DNA from: Pithys albifrons albifrons
Taxonomy: Eukaryota > Chordata > Aves > Passeriformes > Thamnophilidae
Length of the DNA stretch: 64,000 bases
Assembly (NCBI RefSeq): GCF_047495875.1
Contig: NC_092459.1
Location: 8,560,965 to 8,624,964 of the forward strand
Direction of reading: 5' to 3'
Shown here: piece after piece, positions 1 through 13,300 of the stretch
Position numbering within the stretch: the first letter of the stretch is position 1
Layout of the letters: every line of letters starts with the position of its first letter
Made by a program: the position numbers and the translations under genes
The notes under the pieces: generated by a model
The model's database searches: none
What the model was told of the DNA's origin: nothing
The model's input: the letters and a program-made list of their open reading frames with translations, nothing else

Positions 1-91
1 TCTACCTTAATTGCCTATCACAAATTGGTTAATCAGGGATCAATTAATTAATCCATTACTGCTGATAGCAGTGAATAAAAAGTATAAAGAT

Positions 92-175
92 AATACTCAT
101 TAGCTCAGCTGGAGCACTTTTGGATAAGATGTCAGTTGACTAGACGTGTGTGTTTGATTGGATATCTCACAACTC
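92..175 (+). repeat. tRNA-like sequence, possible head of a tRNA-derived SINE
   Basis: Positions 101-112 read TAGCTCAGCTGG, a perfect match to the RNA polymerase III A box (TRGYNNARNNGG). About 37 bases later, 150-161 (GTGTTTGATTGG) resembles a decayed B box (GGTTCGANTCC). Order and spacing fit a tRNA or tRNA-derived SINE. A full cloverleaf cannot be drawn because the acceptor stem does not pair, so a working tRNA gene is unlikely. It could be an old tRNA pseudogene, a SINE head, or a chance A box. I cannot name the SINE family. Confidence 0.35.
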
Positions 176-3100
176 CCAACCCAGTTAACACGTGCCAAAG
201 CAGTTAGTGTTTTTTTCAACAAAAGCATCCAGCTGCAGAGTATCAGTGTTTCCATAACAAAGTCAATATAGCTTTTACTTTTTAAACTTATTCAAAGAAT
301 ACTCTCTGAGTCTGAGAGAAAAAACATTGTCAAAAGGCTTTGTCGTGCTACCAAAACCACTCCATAAATGTATCTTTCATTTCAAAGACACTTGGGTTAG
401 ACTAGTCAGTCATTGGAGATGACAATTTATCCATTATATGTTCCATATAAATGTTTATCAATGTTTATCAAGTTCCAGCTTTTTCACAATGGAAATTGCC
501 CTGTAATAACCAGTCTAGAAAGGCTTTGAGTCAAGGTCAATCTTGATATCAAAGATTTTTTAGTGGTTACAGTTGGCCTTATCACTGTGTGAGGAAATTC
601 TCTGCCCATTGCAAATGAGCTTGTGAACCCTATAATTTACTGGAAAATGGAAAAATGCTGTTCCATTGTATAGTATGGTACCTTGCTCAAGAACAGGGCT
701 TTGAAGTCATGAAAATACAAGCAGCAGCCAACACAACTGACATAGAAAAGAAACTCATGGGGTCTGGTTCTCACAGCAGGTGCTAATGCTGTTGGACACT
801 ACTTCTCTGGTCAGGAATCATATGTTGTATTGGTCAAGCAATAGCACAGGCTGCAGCCACAACAATGTAGAACCACATCCCACAGAATCTGATGCACTTC
901 AGAGCTATATTTACTTGAGGTCTATAAAAATGACAGTTTTATTTACACAATTGTTCCATTATGCCTTATTGAAGGGAACAGAGAGAGATTGCTTAACATG
1001 CTTCCAATTTGTTTATTTGTTTTTCTTTATTGGATAAAAGTAGTGCTCAGGAAATAACTAATGTAACTGACAACACTGACTTGAGTGAAGAAGGGTGATG
1101 GCAAACAGAGACAGTTCTGTTGGAGAGTGGTTGCATGGCAGGTTCTCTACCCACCCAGAAAATCCTTCTTCAAACAAGTGCCCTTCATGGGTGGGGAAAG
1201 ATGACCAAAAATATTTCCATTTGTGAAAGAATTGTGGTCTAACCTCAGATCAACAGATCTAATCAACACTAATCCAAGCAAGTGCTTAGCCCTGTTGCAA
1301 ACAAGCATAGACTGCTTTACTTTGGAAGCTCAGGAAAGTCAGCTGTGAAATACAAAATGCAGGTCTACCCTTGATGTTTGTGACTTATGTTAATGGAAAT
1401 GGAAGTTTACTTCCAGATCAAAGATAGGTTGTGTTGGGAGAACAAAGCAACTCTACAAGAAGTACACCTTGAATACTTATTGCCAAACCCTTAGTGGTGG
1501 CAAATATTCCAAGAGGTCAGAAAAGAGCTACATAAAACTGTCAATGCTCCTAAAAGTTTGTGCTGGTTAATTAGAGTGCAGCTTGTAGACAAAGTGGTTA
1601 GAAAGAAACAATGTCTCTTTGTCACTCATTGAGGGATGCCAAATACCTTCTAAATTTTGAACTCATGGATATAACTGAGGCTATGTGCTGAAAACAGCCC
1701 TGCCCAGTTGAACAGCAATAGCATCTCTTCCAAATATTATATTTGTGGTTTTACTCTGTCATTGCAGATGACCAAGTCAGGGTAAGGAACTGGAACAAAT
1801 GTAATACTCATCAATTTTAAACATGACATCTTTGTATCTGGTCCCAAAATGACATAGATGGTGATATCATGATAACAAAGTTGTACCTGTACTCCAGGCC
1901 CTAAACCAGCTAGGTTTCTCCATTTAAGTAATTTAGACAATATGACAAAATCTCTAGAAGTAGCAGTTAGGATTTCTTCTGTTTTGTAAAGTACTAAACA
2001 CTCTTGTTGGCTCAGAAATAATTCTCAAATATTGTTTCAATGTGTTTGAATGTGTTTGAATTCACTGACTATTCTCAGCTATACAAGAACACACAAACAT
2101 CCATACACAAACAACTCTTGAAGGAAATCAGAGCATCTGATGGAAAACGTTTACTTTACTCTGGGTGATCTCAGCTACACTATTTACACACAAAAATCTC
2201 TTAGAGGGAGCCATAAAAACACATCAAAGTGCAGTGATATTTTGTGCCCCTCCCTCCGAAACTTTACAACACATTTTACAGTTTATCTTCTTTTCTTGGT
2301 CAGACTCTTCCAGATCTTGCAATAAAACAGAGTACATGAAAATTGAAAGTTTTCAGGGAAAAAATGTTATTAAATATTTTTTTTTAGAATTTGATTCTTC
2401 TCTGCTGGATTTTCTGCATATTTGTTTTAGAATATTTCATCTTTCCATCCCCTTACTCTTTAAGGGACTCCCTTAGGAGATGTATACACATGTGAACACA
2501 GGGATGGTGTCATAACCTGTGCTTTGTGGGCCTCACACTTTGGTAGCATTAAACTAATCTAAACCAGCATCTCTGCAGTTTTAATTTTTTTCTCTCCTGA
2601 GCAGGGAGTAAGGCTGTCCACAGAACTACCAAGCACTTACAGCAGGTGTGGTCCTTCAGAAACCTCCTAGGATTATCTGCATATGGGAACTGCCACAGCC
2701 AGGAAATATTGGATCTAACTGTGTGTGTTTAGTCACAAAACTGGAGCAGGGCAGGACAGCTTGCCATGTTTGCTGACACTTGCCCTGTGCACTACCACAT
2801 GTACATAAAAAATCAGGACTTGGGAGAGTCAATTTCTGTTCAACAACAGATTTCCAACGTAGACCCGAATAAACCGTCTCACCCCTCCACATGCTGAATC
2901 TTTGCCCATAACTTTGTGATCTTTAGTGGGAAATAATTACCTGAAATTCATGACAGGGTAGCAGTCAGATGTTATGAGAAGGACGATTGCACAACAGAAA
3001 GAAGACAGTACACTATTCAGTTTGTTTTCTGGACTACCAGTGGGTATCACACATGCAGAACAGTCAGGCACATCTGTGCTTCAGTTCCTGTGTGGGACAC

Positions 3101-4539
3101 CTACAGCTGGGGCTTGGGATTTAAGCACTGCTTTGATTCTGATTATCCACAGGAATTCACATTCAGGAAGAGGTGGAAACATGACTCAGGACACAGCAAC
3201 TCATCTAGCAGCTACAGGAGGATGTCTGAATATCTTGCTGTAAAAAGCTCTTTGCAATCTGTCATACCCATATCTTCCCTCTCAGATGGAGAGGAGGAAG
3301 GAAAAGTCATGGCTTCATTATATAAATTAAGTGCCTTCTATTAACACATTTATTTTCTTCCGTAACTGATAACAAATCCACAATTAGGCCTTAATTTGGA
3401 ATAATAATATACTCTCTTTCCTCTTTAGCATTGTCTCTGCCTCTGTCTACTTATGTCTGTGCACTTACCTTGCTTGTCATGTCTCCTCCAAGATGAACCC
3501 ACTGAAAGTTAACATTTAGTATTTCAAAGAAATGCAAGACTGTTCTGGCTTGTATCTCCACCATAGCATGACATTTGTATTGGCTGCTGTGCTTTCAAAT
3601 TTCTGAATTACCCTGGAGTGTGTTTTGGATATTTACATCCTTTTAAGGCCTCCTTTTTCCTTATGAGCCCACCTGGAAAATGGCAATAAAACTTACAAGC
3701 TTTAGGGGGCTTGTTTTCCAAAGTTCACTGCAGCTCTAGTTGTTTTTAAGAGAGCTTATCACTTTATCAGCCATAAAGGATTGTTATTATTCTGTATGCC
3801 TAAATCTATGTGGTTAAATGAACAAAACAGTTTGGTTTGTGCAATATCTATTCAGGATGAGGTCTGTTAAAATACATGTGACAAAAAGCTCAATAATTTT
3901 AGTTGTTTCTAAAATATCTTGCACAACCCAGAAAATGATTTATCTTGCTATGTGAAAGCTCCATCTTGGAACAAGAATGCTTAAAGTTCAGTCCAAACAG
4001 CTGAAAACCATGAGAACATGAAAAAAATAAATACAAAGTTATTGATCTAAAGATATTTCCTATGACAATTTTGTTCTTTGTTGTGTCAAATACAGACTTT
4101 TAGTGTTAGATACAGGTGAATTACTCTTCCAGACCAAATACAGTATCTCTAGACAGAAGGATGGTGGGAGCCTATAGACAAGCAACCATGATCTGTACTC
4201 TTCTCTGAAGGAAAACAAAGAAAATTACTAATTGGTGGCATGGTTTGTGCTTTTAAAAGACATAATTTCTAAAAGGTAAGGAATATTTTAAGCAAAATTT
4301 CTCGGACAGTGAAAAATAAACAGAGAACTTTGAATAAAATTGGGCATTCTTTTAGAAGACTTTATTAGATGGCTAAACCCCCATGATTTCACTATCCAGA
4401 AATAACAAATTTTTGGCTATTAGCCCAACCTCATTTTGAAACGGAATATAAAAGCAACGTGCAACATGAAAACAGAAAAGGCAGATTGAGTTACCAGAAG
4501 GAATGAGAAATTATGAAGAAAAAATATAATATGAGAAAC
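176..4539. other. Unique AT-rich non-coding stretch
   Basis: I see no gene or recognisable repeat here. The longest open frame is about 103 codons (2165-2476, plus), phenylalanine- and serine-rich, overlapped by another frame and without a recognisable domain. A directly repeated 10-mer sits at 451-470 (ATGTTTATCA twice). The stretch probably contains repeats too old to recognise by eye. Confidence 0.55.
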
Positions 4540-5830
4540 TAAAAGCATGGGAAAATATTTGCTGTCTTTATGAAAAAGAGAAAAAATTTGCATTTTATTA
4601 AAGAGAAAAAATAGGCTAGAAATTATAGAATGCTGTCATTAGATAAGGATGATAAATCTGTTAATAATCATAGAGAAGAAGGACAAATTTGCAGTATATA
4701 TTGCCTTGCAGAAAAACAGGTTCATTTAATCCCTTCACATAAAGATGATGAAGATCTTTCCAGTCCTTCAGATAAAAAGAAAGATTTTAGGCAAAATGCA
4801 TTAAATATTTTTAAATCAGTAGGTAGGTAGCTTGAATCCAAGAGTCTTCAGCAGCTTTTCAAGAGTCAATTGAATCACTAATGTTGCTTTTGAATAAATG
4901 TTGAAATACTGGAGAAACTCCAGAAGACTAGAAAAGTGCAAATGCTGAGCCAATATTCAAAAAGGCTGAATTAGGCAAGTTGCTGGACATAAATTCCAGT
5001 CAAATAATGAAAAGCTGATAAAGCAATAAATTGATAAGATTAAGATGGGCTGACAGTTCCCTAAAGTAACCAATCCCTCATGTGGTACACTTTTACCTCT
5101 AGTCTCAACTCTCAAAAATTGTCTTTAAGTGTGACAACATGCAGTGTAAAATATTCCTAAAATAATTGGCAGAAGATAGTTTTCAATGACAGATGTAAAA
5201 AAACTGTTGAAGAGGTTATAATGATACACAAAATCCGCTGACTTATTTAGCCAGCTGAGACAATTTCAACTAATCAGTTTAATTCAGCCAAACTTCTGCA
5301 GTGGTTCTAAAATAGATGGTTAGAGATCAGCAATAGAGCAGAAGTTTATGATGGAATTCTGAAAATATATGAGCCTTTTGTTCTATAAACTGAGAAACAA
5401 ATACAAGTAGGGTGATGATTTTACCTCTATAAGTAATATTGATGAGACTGATACTAGAATATTGCATACACATCTGGTGTCCACATTTAAAAAAAAAAAT
5501 AAATAAAATTGGAAAAATTGGAATGGATGCAAAAAGGACCTTAAAAATCATTTCAGGATGGAGAAAATGCCTTACATTGGGGCACTGGAAATGCTCAATC
5601 TGTTTAGATTATATCAGATTTAAGGATGGCTTGATTATGTACATGTACATTCACTAGGAAAAACACTGAACACTTACAGGACTTTTCAACCAAAGCAAAA
5701 AAGGCCAACTGGTACAGGCTAAAACCAGACAAGTTTAGTTTGGAAGTAAGATACATTTTTGAGCAGTGAGGGAGATTAGTCAGAAAAAGAAGCTGCAAGG
5801 GAAAGTAGTGAATTCTCCTTCTCTTCATAC
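4540..5830 (+). mobile_element. CR1 LINE fragment, ancient L3-like type, ORF2 to near 3' end
   Basis: This is a decayed non-LTR retrotransposon copy in forward orientation, about 1.3 kb. In order, it shows the ORF2 block around 4805-4850 (TTTAAATCAGTAGG, then GAATCCAAGAGTCTTCAGCAG), the block at 4910-4960 ending CCAATATTCAAAAAGGC, the late ORF2 block near 5455-5490 (AATATTGCATACACATCTGG, then GTCCACATTTAAAAA), and the 3'-proximal block at 5718-5775 (ACCAGACAAGTTTAG, then GAGCAGTGAGGG). These follow the CR1/L3 consensus in the right order. Stops and frameshifts are frequent, so it encodes no reverse transcriptase. High divergence implies an old insertion. The middle (about 5040-5400) is poorly matched and may hold indels. 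The start is approximate. Confidence 0.8.
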
Positions 5831-7496
5831 CAATATTGGCTGCAAATCAGAAAGATGTGCTTTAGCCAAACAAAAGCTATTCTTCAGTCTGAGATTTTTG
5901 CTCAATTTAATATATTAAATTTCTTAATTATTCCTTCTGCACTTTAATGCTTTACGAAGGATACAAGTAATTTAACTTTAGTTGTCTACAGTGTAGACAT
6001 CTGAACCTTAGGCAACCTGTCCAGGATTGCTTTAGGGGATGGATTTATCTCACCCACTTCATAAACCTGCATTAGGATGAGATTAATCCTGAGAGGTTGC
6101 TCTCTCTTTCTACTATAAAGGAAATGTTATAAAGGGAACAAAAAGAGTCTATAAACGGAATTTGAATAACTAGCTCTGATGTAGAGATTTCCACTGAAAC
6201 AGCATACATTCAGTCAGATGAATCCTACCTAGATATTGTGTCTGAGTGTCAGCAGGCATCTTGACAAAGATTGCTGAGCAATACATCTAGTTCAACAGGA
6301 AAGACAGTACCTGAATTTCTTCTGGGATTAGGTGAGGCAGAGTTAAGATATTTCTTCTGTGTCTAACACACATTAATTTAGATTTTGTCTTCCATTTGTT
6401 TGAGGATCAAACATATTTTAAAACCCAATTATAAATAAATTATGTTTTCTGCACATTTCAAAAATAGATTTTCAAAAGGAAGTTAAGGATAAGGGGTTGA
6501 ATGTCTTTATTTGCTAAGGGCCCAACTTCTCATTGCCATCCAGTAATCCAGCCCAGCAGGAGGACACAACAAAATGATACCCAGTGTGAAACAAGAACTT
6601 GCTGCAATTCTGAATTTTGGGATGTTTTCCTGTTTGCTTTGAACTCCACATTAAAACAATGCAGAACAGACATTACCAACAACAGAAGAAATCTTGACAA
6701 TAACTCACAGCTCTTCACGGATGGCAAGCCTCAGTCACCAGAAGTAGGCACATGAACACACACAGAAAAAAGGACTTGTGAAGATCATTGGGGTTTGTGT
6801 TTGGAGACAAGTAAGATCTCCCACACCACAGCCCTGGTCAACTTTTTACACAAACAATGTGGCTTGAAGACAAGGGAAGATTTAACTCAGGAAAACTAGA
6901 GGGGTGGATTCAAGGTACTGCTCATTATGGCTATTTTCCTTTTCTTTATGAGCCACCTGAGAATCTATCTCCCTGTTTCAACTGACATGAGCTATTTTGT
7001 TTCACTTTTTTTTTTTTAACTGTTTTAGCCTGTATGCTTTATTGATGTTGATTATAATTTGGTTGCTCATTAATTGAAAGGAAAAGCTGTAATACAAACC
7101 CATTTCTGTAGTGATTTAAGAACAGCTAACTTGTATGATGTTTGGATCAAAATTTCTCATTAAACAGAAATTTTTATTTTTAAAACCATTTAATACCAGA
7201 GCACTTTTCACTTACATATATTTTAGTGCATAACACCTCTTCTAGATAGAATAATTACTTCAATAAGCACATTATACAAGCAATGGAAATTCTTAAGGAC
7301 TTAAAAGAGCCACTTGTGGAGCATCTAAAAAGAATAGGATTCAGCTTGGACTTTATATATTAACCATATGAAATAATTAATGTTAGATGTATATATATGT
7401 AACTGGGAGCATCTATTTAGCCTCACTGAAAATAATGAAAATATTAATGCACTTAAAACAATAATAGAAACCTTTTCTTCCTAAAAATCACTTCAT
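5831..7496. other. Unique AT-rich non-coding stretch
   Basis: I see no gene, RNA gene or recognisable repeat. Overlapping open frames on both strands at about 6500-6755 (84 and 65 codons) have no recognisable domain and look like chance. Confidence 0.55.
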
Positions 7497-7625
7497 CTGT
7501 GGAACTCCTTGCCATAGGACAATTGGGGGAAAAAATCTCAGCATGTCTTTTTTCAGATAATGCTTTTTAAGATTGCCCAGAGCACAGTGATAAAATAAAT
7601 GAAGACTTGGAAATTTACTGGTTAA
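7497..7625 (+). mobile_element. Short CR1/L3-like 3' fragment
   Basis: The stretch opens with GTGGAACTCCTTGCCATAGG (7499-7518), close to the conserved phrase near the 3' end of L3-type CR1 elements that follows the end of ORF2. The remainder is too decayed to follow clearly, so the right boundary is a guess. A short 5'-truncated copy is typical of this family. Confidence 0.4.
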
Positions 7626-10029
7626 ATATTTTATTAATGAGTTAACACACTTTACTACCTCTTGGAGTTCGAAATACATTTCTATGTGCTGGCATTTCTA
7701 TTATCTATACAAATCAGAAAAGGTATAAAAATATTACACAAAACTCTAAAACCATAATTCAGGCCTTACTGAGCAGACACAATTTTTCACATATGCTTTT
7801 TTCCCTCTGAAAGAAGCATGAAACAGAGAATGGACTAAGCATTAGTAAAATCAGTATATTACTAGAAGCTAGCCTTGGATTATGACATTAAACATGACCT
7901 AAGATCCTATATAAAACAGATGTGAATTGTAGACTACCCATGGTCAAGGAGAAACTTTTCTTCTGGTGGGACTGTTTCTACCCAATTGTCAACAGTGGGA
8001 CATCTCAGAAGGTTTCTTATAAGTATGTGGCATTCTCTTGTGAGTCATGATCAGACTAAAGGACACTTTTGTTTTCTGAAATCCAGTTCCAACTTTAAAA
8101 TACTGCCCTGGTAGTGCCCCAGAGAAAACCTAAACTCTGGAATGCAACTTTCCATATGCTTAAATTTTTAACACACCTTTGGTCTATGGCAACTACTATT
8201 TCTCCAGACATCAGCTGAGTCCAGTTCAAGGCAAGTATATAGGTCAGGAATAGTGCCCAATAGGCACTTTGGATCTGGCTAACTTGTGTCACAGGGAAAG
8301 AGGTCAGATGCATGCATGTGATCCATGCTGTGCCATATGCCTTGAGGTCCAGAAATCAGGCCCTGTACCATTCTCCTAAAAGCATAGATTTAATCTTTGT
8401 GTACAAGGAATAACAGCAATATGGAAATCCTGTCCTCTGCCCTTAGGAGGATGTGTGAAATCCTAAGAATATCTCTGGAAAAGATGAGGAACCTCAAAAT
8501 GTTGCCAGCCAAAGGAATGAGGGTACAGACAATGCTTTTGCTGAGCAAGGAGAAAAAGCAGCATGACAGCTGCTAGCAGCAGAGTGTGCTGCTGGTGACA
8601 CAGCTGATGATCTTGAGGGCAGTGGGATGGGAGACTTCAGTGGGTGGCAGGAAGAACCAAAGGCAAAGACTTCGTGGCAGTGTCCCTATAGCCTTTCTGA
8701 TCTCTTTCTGATGTCCTTGGAAAGGTCATTGGCCCAGAATGGCTCATGTCCATAGTGTTTCTACATTGTAATGCATCCAACAAAAAGCCCACCTAGACCC
8801 AAAGACAGATACATAAAGCAAATGCCAAAAAAAAGAGCATGAGAATAGGTAAGCAGCTAGTAAAAAACTGCACAACCTCCAACTACTCATTATTGAGGGA
8901 CTTTCAGAGTTCAGCAAATTTCTGTTTCTGAAATTTGTAGGTTTATCCTCTTAAATTTTGGTATATACAACATCCTATGCCAAGGAACTCCACCACTTAA
9001 CTATATCCCAAGTGAACAAGCTTTCTACTTGTTTTTATTCCTCCCTTCTAGCTCCTGCTAAACAATCATACAGCTCCTCAGCATCACTTTAGGCTGTATT
9101 GGGTTTTTCCATGTCCACCCAACAATCATTGCTCTAGCAGACCTGGAAGCCTCCAGTTCTTTATCCTTCACAAAGATTTTCCATATCCCTCCCTTTGCCT
9201 GAACCTTTTTCAGTCCTGCTGTTTGTATATAGGTGATGTCAGCACTGTGCATAACTTTCCCAGTTTTTGTGAATTTACACAGTAGCACTTCAGGCTCTCT
9301 TCTTAAAATTCTCTATTGCATTCCTAATTTTTAACAATTGGCTTATGCTTTTTTGCACTCACAATAATGTAAACTGATTGTGTTCACACACTGGAGCCCT
9401 TGGAGCAAAGCCTGGCTTAGTACTTTCCTCATGGTTACAGCACAAAGTGATTCACTGACCTCTCATGATCTGCACAAAGTTTGTCTATCACACTCTTCCC
9501 ACTCGAAGCTCACAGCTGTGCCTGCCCTACCCCATCCCTGTCAGCAGCTAGGGATATTCTCACAGTCCTTTCCTTTCCTCTCATGCCCTTTCTCACCTCA
9601 GCCCAGGATAGCCTGAGCTACCCTGCCACAAGGGCTAGATCTCCTCCTGCCCCCAAGTGGCCTAAATTTAGGACTGAAACTTTCGGTATTTAAGAGCAAA
9701 TACTTTTCCAGCCTGCCTTAGATATGAAGAGTGGCTGCTTTACCATCTGTCATATTTACTACTTTCACCACAGTGACAACATGGGTGTAGATTGGGTAGA
9801 GAAGGACACAGTGTGAGGACATAGAAAGGGTACAAGGTCCAACGGGGTGAATATAAGTTGAAGAGCTGGGTTTTGTGGATAGGAAGATACACTGAGTGCT
9901 CAACTGATTCACTGGTTCAGCTCTTGGACTACCTAAAAAATGAACCACAAGCAGTTCAAGAAGACACCCGCTTTCTCAGCTCCAGAATAGACTCAGGAGG
10001 TGACCTAATACATGATATAGACAGCCAAG
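7626..10029. other. Non-coding stretch, possible very old LINE remnants
   Basis: No gene is supported. Around 8965-9060 a run including CCAAGGAACTCCACC and TAACTAT is weakly reminiscent of an antisense L3/CR1 3' region, but not clear enough to annotate. The 9380-9660 interval is locally C-rich and holds overlapping 70-78 codon frames with no recognisable content. Confidence 0.5.
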
Positions 10030-10375
10030 GGAACAGGGGCTGTCTAATTGCATGAAGCAATTAAAAGATTGCAGCAAAGAGGAACAGAATAGCCTGTTCT
10101 CCAGATCCCCTGACAACAGGAAGAAAAGCAGTATGTTTAAATTACAGGAAGAGACAATTAGGTTAGACAGTGGAAAGATCTTTCTGACGGTAAGAAGAAT
10201 TAAGCCCTGGAATAGCTCGCCTGGCAACTGGTGCAGTTTTTCTTGCTGACAGGTTGTAAGAACAGGTTAGACAAACATACCAGGAATGGTTTTGGTCTAC
10301 TTGATCTCTTCTTGAGTCAAATAGAGAGATAAGATCACTTCTTCTGTTCTACCCAGACTCACCTGCTATAATATT
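10030..10375 (+). mobile_element. CR1 LINE 3' fragment
   Basis: Forward-strand CR1 3' region. Recognisable blocks occur in consensus order: the block around 10070-10110 (GCAAAGAGGAACAGAATAG, then CTGTTCTCCAGATCC), the block at 10160-10200 (TTAGGTTAGACAGTGGAAAG, then TTTCTGACGGTAAGAAG), TTAAGCCCTGGAATAG at about 10200-10216, and AAGAACAGGTTAGACAAACA at 10258-10277. The family's ORF2 ends in this region. It is 5' truncated, non-coding and moderately diverged. The last 60 bases fade out without an obvious terminal repeat. Confidence 0.8.
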
Positions 10376-13300
10376 ATCTTTTTTTCATCCCAGATTGCTA
10401 AAGATAAAAATTGATTCTTTTTCCATATTTTCCACTACTGTAAAGAGTAGCTTGTTATATACATCTAAAAATTCTGACAGACACAAAACCACATTCCATG
10501 ATTGTAAAAGTCAAAACCCCAACAGTTAAATCAAAGGATCTCTGTCCAGTTTTGCCAGTTTTGCTTTGTGTGCTGAAACTATGACACATTTCAATTAATA
10601 ATATAGTATTTACTCAGTAAATATATTTACTTTCTTTCTTTGGAAGTCTTTGGTTTTTGTCTCTTGATTCTTTCAAAAGCTGAAAAGTAAAATGAATGTT
10701 ATGGCAGAAAGTCTCTTTTCAGAAGTTGCATATAGAAACCACCTCAGAATACCTCTGGTCGGAATTCATATTCATTTGGCTTTGATTACAAAATTACAGA
10801 TATCTGCTTAATGTATTACATTCAAATACAAGCTCAAGAGGGATTATATTCCCAGTTTTGAGATTAATGCATTGTGCAGTCCCTCGTCATGAAATTTAAA
10901 AACATTATAAGGAGTGGCCACTGGCATATGACAGCCTAAATAATTGAAAAGGTCTATTTCAATCCCATATCCATTGAGTAGGTTTTTATAATGTTTTGCT
11001 GCCTTGAAATGTTCTCTGCACCAAAATGTAGCACTGAAATGAGAATTTATCCTGTATCAGCTGGGCATCTGTGATCTGTTTTATGATTCTACAAGGATGT
11101 ATAAAAGAAATAAGCTATAGCTATCCAGTAGAAGTTTTCCCCTTTCAGAGATTATTGCTGAATCTTATTCCTTTGGTTTCTGTCCAAAAAATCTCTGCTC
11201 AATATTTTCCTCAAGTCTTCATTGACTGCTTACAACGTATGTGGAAATCCTTAAACTGCAGGTTGGAAATCACCAGGGCTACACTGCCTGGATTCACAGG
11301 CTTCATTTGTGGCTTTGAGAGAAGCCATGTGTTCAAGATTGGTTAAGCATCTGTCTGTCTGTATAGACACGTACTGCACCATGTAGGTAGTGTCATTCCC
11401 CAAACTGTTTCTCCAATATCACCTTCTCTATAAATACCCAGGTCTTTGCAGTCAATATGTTTAAGCCATGGGCATGCTCTACACACCAGGAGCTGCTCAG
11501 AGATTGTGCACAGGCTACAGCCAAAGCCTTCACAGATTATTTTTAAGCTTTGCTGGGAAATTCTGTCTCACTAGTCAAGCATAATTCCTTAGGTATGTAC
11601 AAAGCACCTCTAATATCAGCTACCAAAAGGTGAAGGGACAGCTCGCTTTGAATATGTGAGATGATTATAGGATATACACCTGCCAGCACAGGGCACTCAT
11701 CTGAGACATCGTGATACAATACTTCTCACACCTAGGATGTGCAGATGTAGTTTTGAGCTCTGAACTGTCAGCTGGATAGGTTTTTTCTGCAGATTTGGTT
11801 TTCCAAACAGGGCAGGGAAATCATATGTTAAACATCTGTCTGAGGTTAACAAGCAGGATCAGGAGAAAGCTGATTGGGAAGATAGAGAGTTATGGGGCAG
11901 TTACATTACTAAAAGGCTATTTCTAGGTGTCTCTGCCTAAGCTGCTTCTGCACTAAAAATCCATCCTCTTTCTATTCATGGAAGCTCTCCTCTATCGGGT
12001 GTCTCAGACAAGTGCCTTCTGCAAGACTGCAATTCATCTCAGGAAATGGGGGTTTTTGCTCAAATAAATGTGAAAATAAAAACTGCCAGTATTATAAACA
12101 TCATTAATAAAGTAAAATGTTTCTTATGATCTATGAAACACTATTTTGAGGACCTGAATTATTCTTGTTGATAAAGTATGATTTTCTGGGGAAATTTGGT
12201 GAGACTACAGAAAACACTGAGCAACTCTCCACTGACATCCTCTGTTGGTCTTAATGTAACAGCAAAGGGATTGTTAATAGTTCAGATGTGTAAAGCACTC
12301 CAGGTTTTGAAAGAATGACTAGATATTGAAGATATTAAATATATTTTTTAAAAAAACTATTACAAATCCTTAACTTGAAAATTGTTTTAAAAACATGCAC
12401 ACTCAAGATGTAGTACTAGGGTTTTTTCCAATGGCAGGAAAATGCTGTTTTCTAATTCAGAGAGGATATGACATGACATTGCCAATGTCTTGACTTTATT
12501 TTTCTTTCCTTCCCCTTTAGGCTTTTTAGAGCTAAAGAAGATAACAGTCCTATGGTTTATCTATAGTCCAGAGACTCAAAAACAATGAGACAAGGTGAGT
12601 GAAACTTCCTGCTGATGACAATGTACCGTAAAGAGAAAGTAACGAAAAAAGAAGGGAAGGTGACACACACAAAAAAAATTACAGTCATATTTGAATCATC
12701 TGTGTGATTGCCTTTCATATATAAAAAAATTCTAAAGATTTGTGTAACTAAAAAAGCAAAGGATATCCTGAAGAATACTGAGGAATTTCCACTTATTGTA
12801 GTCCACGTGGATACCAGTTCCACACAAGTGAAGCAAGATGTACAGACTAGAAGGCCAGTGTTTGATACCTAGGAAAAGAAGGTAAGCTAAGTTCAACACT
12901 GTCATGTTATACAACTCAGTGGTGCCAAAGAAAAGGTAACAAAGAAGTTGGACATCAGATGTGAGTAGGCTATAGTGAAAAGGAGCTGCAGGCAGGGGCT
13001 CCTGAAGCAACAAATAGCACTTACATCCAACTCCTGACTTCAAAACTCACAATAATTTTTAAGAGGTCTTTGAAAAAGAAAAATTAGGAAGACACTGAAG
13101 AGAAATTTATTTGAATACATAGAAGTAGCATGGTTCCTATAGGAAGCAATGGAACAATGTAACATCAAGAGGTAAAGAGGAAGGCCAAAAGTAATGCATA
13201 TCTACAGGTAAAAATATAGAAATGCAATAGCTTGCTACAAAATGGTACTATACATCTTCAAAAAACCTAGAAATGCAGACAGACACTTTGCCAGATCAGT

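Noticed and set aside
5637..5650. 14-base palindrome ATGTACATGTACAT
   Set aside because: Simple alternating repeat inside a decayed CR1 copy with no sign of function.
8940..9060. Antisense L3/CR1 3' region
   Set aside because: Only scattered words match the family, so it is too weak to annotate without a repeat-library search.
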